NCBI GenBank assembly: GCA_009773155.1
Contig: WOVA01000024.1
Span: 1-35,851 of the forward strand
Direction of reading: 5' to 3'
Source of the DNA: Elusimicrobiota bacterium
Lineage (GTDB): Bacteria; Elusimicrobiota; Elusimicrobia; Elusimicrobiales; UBA9959
DNA: 35,851 nt
Position 1 is the stretch's first letter; the number at the start of each line of letters is the position of its first letter. Shown here piece after piece: positions 26,601 through 32,600 of the stretch. Below the pieces are notes generated by a model. The model saw only the letters and a program-made list of their open reading frames with translations. It ran no database searches and was not told the origin of the DNA. Made by a program: the position numbers and the translations under genes.

Positions 26601-29600
26601 AGACCTCCTCACCGAGTTATGGACCGGCGAGGTCACGCGGGAGACGGGCGGCGTGACGTCGTAAACGATGTTTGCGTTGGCGGAGACATTAGCCATCGGG
26701 TCCGCCGGGTTCGGCTGCGGCAGGGCATTGTCGCGCGCGCGCGCCGCGGCGCGGTAGACCCGGTTGGGTACCAGCGCCCCGGCCAGACCCGCGGGCGCGT
26801 AATACCAGGTGCCCGACGACGGCCCCTGGGCCGTCCACCCGGTGGCCGGCCACCAGGAATTAGCGTCGTTGAGCGTCGAGGAGGAGAACGCGGCCGCGTT
26901 GTCGTAGTAATAGGTATTGCCGGCGAACAAGTACGAGAGCTGCGCCTGTACATTGGCCGCGCCGGCTATGCCCGCGTTGGACGGCGGGTTGGGGTCCAGG
27001 GCCGTGCCGCTCAGGCCCGGCAGCGAGGAAAGCTTTGAGGCGGCCGCCGGGAACACGACCGCGGTCAGCGGGGCGGCCTTGTCGGTCAGGAAAGTCGCCG
27101 AAGAGCCGTTGCCGGAGAAGATGGTCTGGATATTGCCGGCCTTGTCCTCGGCCTCGGCCCAGAGCGTGTAATTGCCGTTGTCGGCCCAGGCCGGCAGCGA
27201 AACGGAGGACCAGGACGACTGGTGCACGGCGGCGTCCCAGTAGGAGGCGGCCGAGATGTTCCAGGCCGCGCCGGTCCAGTACTGGTTGAGCTTATTGTCT
27301 TTCAGCCGCAGCCGCACGGCGGCTATCTGCCCGCCCGGCGGCAGGGCGGCATTGGCCAGGACCATGGTCTCGCTGAGCGTGCCGGAAGCGATGTCCACCG
27401 CGGAGCGCACCTGCCCCCCCGCGACCGAGGCGACGGCGGCGGTGGGGACGGAGACGTCGTAGTGGAACTGCACGGCGCCGGAGAGCGCCGACGCGTTCCC
27501 CTCCAGCGCGCCGTTATTGTAGGTCCGGTCGGCCGCCATGGCCCTGGCGGAGTACTGGACGCCGTCGAGCAGCGCCGCCGTGGAATAGGAGAGTCCGAAG
27601 CTCCACGAGGAGCCGGCGACATGGAACGCTCCTTCGTTGTCGTCCCGCGTCCAGACGGCGGTGAACGTGGACAGGACATTGTTCCAGTATCTGCCGCCGT
27701 GCGGGCCGTTGTCGGCCTGCAGCTGCGCCCAGGCCCTGTCCACGCCGGCGGCCGGCGGCGAGGTCCCGGGCGGGTCGGCGACCGGGCCGCCCAGCTTAGG
27801 CAGCGAGCGGTAATAGACGGCGCCCGCGGCCGGCAGCGTCACGGAAGGCTCCGGCGGTTGCGTGTCGAAATAGATCTGGACGAGGACGGGGGAAAGCTCC
27901 TGCACGTCCGAGAAATTGGTGCCTATGGAGCGCAGCGTGTAGGAGGAGTTATGCGTCAGCGCAGGCAGGTTCAAGTTATGAGACCAGCTGCCGGCGGCGT
28001 GGCTCAGTCCGGCGGTGGAGACCGCCGTTCCCTGCCAGACCTGCGAGCCGAAGTTCCAGTAATTGTTATCCGAGAGCCTCCTGACCTCCAGGGCCAGCGA
28101 TTTGGTGTCGGCGTTGGCGGTGCCGCTGATTATAGTCATCGCCTTCTGGTAGCGCAGGTTGCCGGGCACCAGGACCCGCGTGACGGCCGGCGGCGGGGTG
28201 AACTTGAAGCGCCTGCTGCCGAAGGTGGATTCGCCGTTGCCGGCGACGTCCGAAGCGCTCGAGGTTATCACGTAGAAGCACTGCGGCTTGAAGGTCACGC
28301 CGCCGGAGCTGTAAGTCCAGGCCTTGGTGAAGGCGTCGTAGCCGGCGGCCGGCAGCCAGGCCGAACCCGCCTGCCAGGCCGAGCCGTTCCAGTACTGGCC
28401 GTTAAAGGCCGGCTCCGCACAGTCGGTCTGAGCCGTGTCCTGCTGTATGCGCAGCTGCACCGCGGCGACTCCGGACGTGACGTCGTCCGCGGTGCCCTCT
28501 ATGGAGGACAGCGTCTGGAGGCTGCCGTCCTCAACCGCCGGTATCGTGACCCTGGAGTCCGGCTCCTGCAGGTCCAGCGTGAACGTGGCCCGGTTTACCT
28601 GGAAAACCGACTGGTTGCCGGCCAGGTCGTATACCCTCACCCTGAGGGCGAAGGTCGCGCTGGAACGGCCCACGGCCCAGGAATTGGCGGCCAGGGGGTT
28701 ATTGACCGGCAGGGCGGTCATCGTCCAGTTTCCCGAAGGTGCCGTCACGCTCGAAACATAGCCCGGCTGCCAGGCCTGGGAATTGAAGTTCCAGTACTGC
28801 GCCGGCGAGCGGTCCAGGTCGGAGAGTTCGTACTCCACGGAGAGCAGTCCCGAGGCCCTGCCGCCGGGGCCGGCCGGGTCGGCCGCCGTGCCGTAAAGCG
28901 AGGGCATGCGGCTGAAGAAGCCGAGATGCGCGGGGCTGGATACGTGGACGGCCGGGGTGGAGCGGTCCAGCGTGAAGGTCGAGGTGGCGTAGGCGACCTC
29001 TATGTTCGGCCCCCCGTTGACCGGCCGGGTATTGTCGCGGGCCTCCGACTGTATCTCGAAGCGGTAGCCGTCGCCGTTGTTCACGCCGGTGAAGGCCGTG
29101 GGGGTCACGGCCTTGGACCAGTTGTCCAGCGCGCCGTCCACGTTCTCGAAGGTCCAGTCCGGGGGATTGGAGGACCAGCTGTTGAAGGTCCAGTTATAGT
29201 AAGTCCTGACCCCGCCGGAGTTGAGCCTTGAGAGCCGCATCCGGACATTGTTCAGGCCGGAGGGCACGCCGCCGCTCCAGTCGCTGGCCGTGCCCTCCAT
29301 GGCGGCTATGGGCGCGTTGAGGTAGGCCCCGCTGGAAGGGGCTACGACGCCGGAGACCGGGATTATCGGGTCTATGGTGAACGAGGCGTCGGGATTGGAC
29401 GGCGCCGCGTCCGACCTGGAGATATTGCCGGTGACGTCCTTGGCGCGGACGTATACCCGGTACTGGAGCGCGGCGTTGAGGCCCAGCAGGCTGTTGAAAT
29501 CGGCGTCCAGATTGGCGTCGGCGTGGCTCCAGTTCCCCCCGCCGAAGGAAGTGGCGTTCTTCCAGTGGCTGGCGGGGACGAAGGCCACGTCCCAGCCGGT

Positions 29601-32600
29601 GCCGTTCCAGTAGCGGTTGTCGCCGCGCTGCACCGCCACCTGCACGCCGTCCACGGGATTCAGCGCGGAGACGGCCTCCAGCACGGTGCCGGAGATCAGG
29701 GGCAGGGCCTTGTAGGCGAAATTGCCGGGCATGATCACGGTGGCCGTCGGGGCGGAAGCGTCGTAGCAGAACGAGGCCTGGACATAGTTCTCCAGGTTGA
29801 GCGAGCGGTCCAGGGCGCGAACGCGCACCGTGTAGGTGCTCTTCTCGGCCAGGGCCGGGGGCCAGGTATCGGGCGCGCGCGGGTAAGACCAGTCCACGGT
29901 GCGGATGATCTCGCCCAGTTGACTGTCGTTGACGACATTGGTCTTCGTAAAGACGGCCTTGCGCCAATTGCTGCCGCCGTCCCAGCCGGAGCCGGTGTAG
30001 GTGTTGCCGGCGGGGTCTACGACCTGTATCTCCACGCCGTCGGGGAGCAGGCCGGACCAGGCCTGGGTGGAGGTGAAGTGCACCCAGTCCTGCGCCGCGC
30101 CGGCGAGCGCCGCCACCTGCGAAGCGTTCCTGAAACCCGTCGCCGAGAGTCCCGTTATGGAGGACGAGGGCTTATTCACGTCGTAGATGAACTCTCTGAT
30201 ATAAGTGCCGGCCGGCGGCGAGTTGCCGGCATTGTCCGTGCCCGTCAGCTCCAGGCGGAACCTCTTGTTCTCCGGCCAGGCTGGAGCTGAGAAGGTCCAG
30301 GGCAGCTGGCCGGTCACGATCATCCAGGTCGAGGCTACGACGCTCCACTGCGAACCGTCCCATTTGGGCTTGACCGCGCCGTCCTCGGAGATGTTCGCGA
30401 GTTGCGCCAGCAGCGGCGGGGCTATGCCGGCCGGAGAATCGGCGGCGTCGCCGCGCAGCTGTGAAAGCGCCCTGGCCGGGCCGTAGAAAGCGTTCGCGCC
30501 GGCCATCGGCGTGGAGATGACGATGACCGGATAATAGAAGTCGGAGGTCACTGAGATGGCCGCGTAAGTCTCGGCGTTACCGGCCAGGTCCTGGCCGGAG
30601 ATCGAGAAGTTGTAGACCTGGTTGTTCGTCGAAATAGACGGCGGCTCATAACCCACGGGCGGATAATTCCAGGTCACCGTGGAAGCCGAGGCCGTAAAAT
30701 TGACGGGTAGGTCGGTCGGGGAATTGAGCGCCCAGCCCAGCGCCGCCGTGCCGCGCCAGTAGTAGGTATTAACTCCCTGAGTATAGTATACCCGCAGGCG
30801 CAGGCCGGAAGCGCCGGACTGCAGGCCCGAAAGACCGCCGAAGGAGGTGCCGGAGATCGCCGGCAGCGAGGCCTGTATATAGCTGCCGGCGGTGGGCGTG
30901 GAGACGCGCGAGACCGGCGGGGTGCCGTCCACCACGAACTTGACCCGCGTCCACGGCGACTCATTGCCGCCGTGCGCGCCCAGCGGCTCGGCCTTGTCGA
31001 AAGCCCGGACCAGCAGCGTGTACTCTTTATCGGAGACCCACTTCGCGCCGTCGAAGGGATAGCTCCAGCTGGCCGCGCCCACCACGTCCTGCCAGGCGGT
31101 GTCGAAGGTCACGGTCCAGGAGCTGAAAGCCGCGCCGGTCCAGTAATAGGTGACGGCGCTTTCAAGGTAGCTCAGGTTTATCTGCGCCTTGTTGAGCTGG
31201 TCGGTTATGCCGGGCAGCGGCGCGTCAGAGGCCGTCCCGTTGAGCGCGCTGACGCCGGTGAGCACGGACGGCCGGTACCGGCCCCCCTCCGCCGGCACGG
31301 CGAAGAAAGCCTGCGGCGGGGTGGTATCCCAGACGAAAGTGATGGAAGAGACCCCGTTGGTCACGCTGGTTTGCGGATTACCGGCGCGGTCCACGGCGCT
31401 GGAGCGCAATATGTAGTATTTGCCAGTCTCCAGCGAGGCCTGCAGGTTCGGGTGGGTGTAGGTCCAGGAATCCGTGCCGGAAACGATATTGAAACTGGAA
31501 CTCAGCACCGAGAAGGCGCCGGCGCCGTGATGCCACCACTTGACGCCGGCCTCGTCGTAGAGCTGCACGGCGACGCGGCCCAGGTCCGACTTGAGGTTCG
31601 GCGCGTACGCCCCGGCCGGGTCCGCGGCGGTGCCGGCGAGCGGGGACAGCGCGCGCAGCACCTGCTTCTGCGCCGGGTACACTATCCCGGAAACGGGCGG
31701 CGCTGTATCAAAAACGACGCCGAACTGCGGCATCGTGGCCTCGCTGTCGTCGCGGTTGCCGGCCTTGTCGTAGGGCTTGGCGAACAGGCGGTAATTACGC
31801 CCGTCGAGCAGGGCCGGATTGACCAGCGTTGTCGTGGACCAGTTCAGCGTCCCGGTCGCGGCCAGCTCGCTGGCGGGGCCGAAAGCGGCGAAGGAACTGC
31901 CGTTCCAATAGGTGCCGGCGAAGAGGTCCTTTATCATCACGCGGACATGGCTCATACCCTCGCGGTAATCCGAGGGCAGTTCGTCGCGCCCGGGGTCGGC
32001 GGCCGTGCCGGAGATGACCGGCATGGAGTTAAGGTACTGGCTGGAAGGCGAAAGCACAGCGCCGACGGGCCTGGTATTGTCCAGTATAATCGTGCGCAGC
32101 GTGGGCGGCGTTTCCTGTTCGTTGGCCGAGTTCCAGCCCGCGGCGGAGATGGTGTAAGAGGCATTGTCGATGTGGAAAGCGCTTGAGCCGCTTATACCCA
32201 TGGACCAGGAGCCGGCGGTATGCGCCACGAAAGTCCAGGTATCGTTATTGACCCAGTAAGGCCCCGGCTCGTACCACCAGCTGGCCGGCGTCTTAAGGCG
32301 CCTGATGTGTATCTCCACGCTGTTGGAGGCGCGCAGGTTGGTGCCGGTGCCCGCCACGGAGAGCACATCGCTGGGCCTATAGTTACCCATCTCCGCGGCC
32401 GGCTGGGTTATGGCGGTGTCGGCCGCGGGACTGACGAAACGGAAGGTGAGGTCCGGGGAGAGGGCGCCGGGCAGGGGCCGCCTGTTGCCCGCCTTGTCCT
32501 CCGCCAGCGCCTGCACGTCATAGTCCGCGTTATTGGCCCAGTTGATGTGGGCGGTGTCCCAGGTCCAGGCCGCCGGCTGGCCGGTGGGATTGCCCGTGGT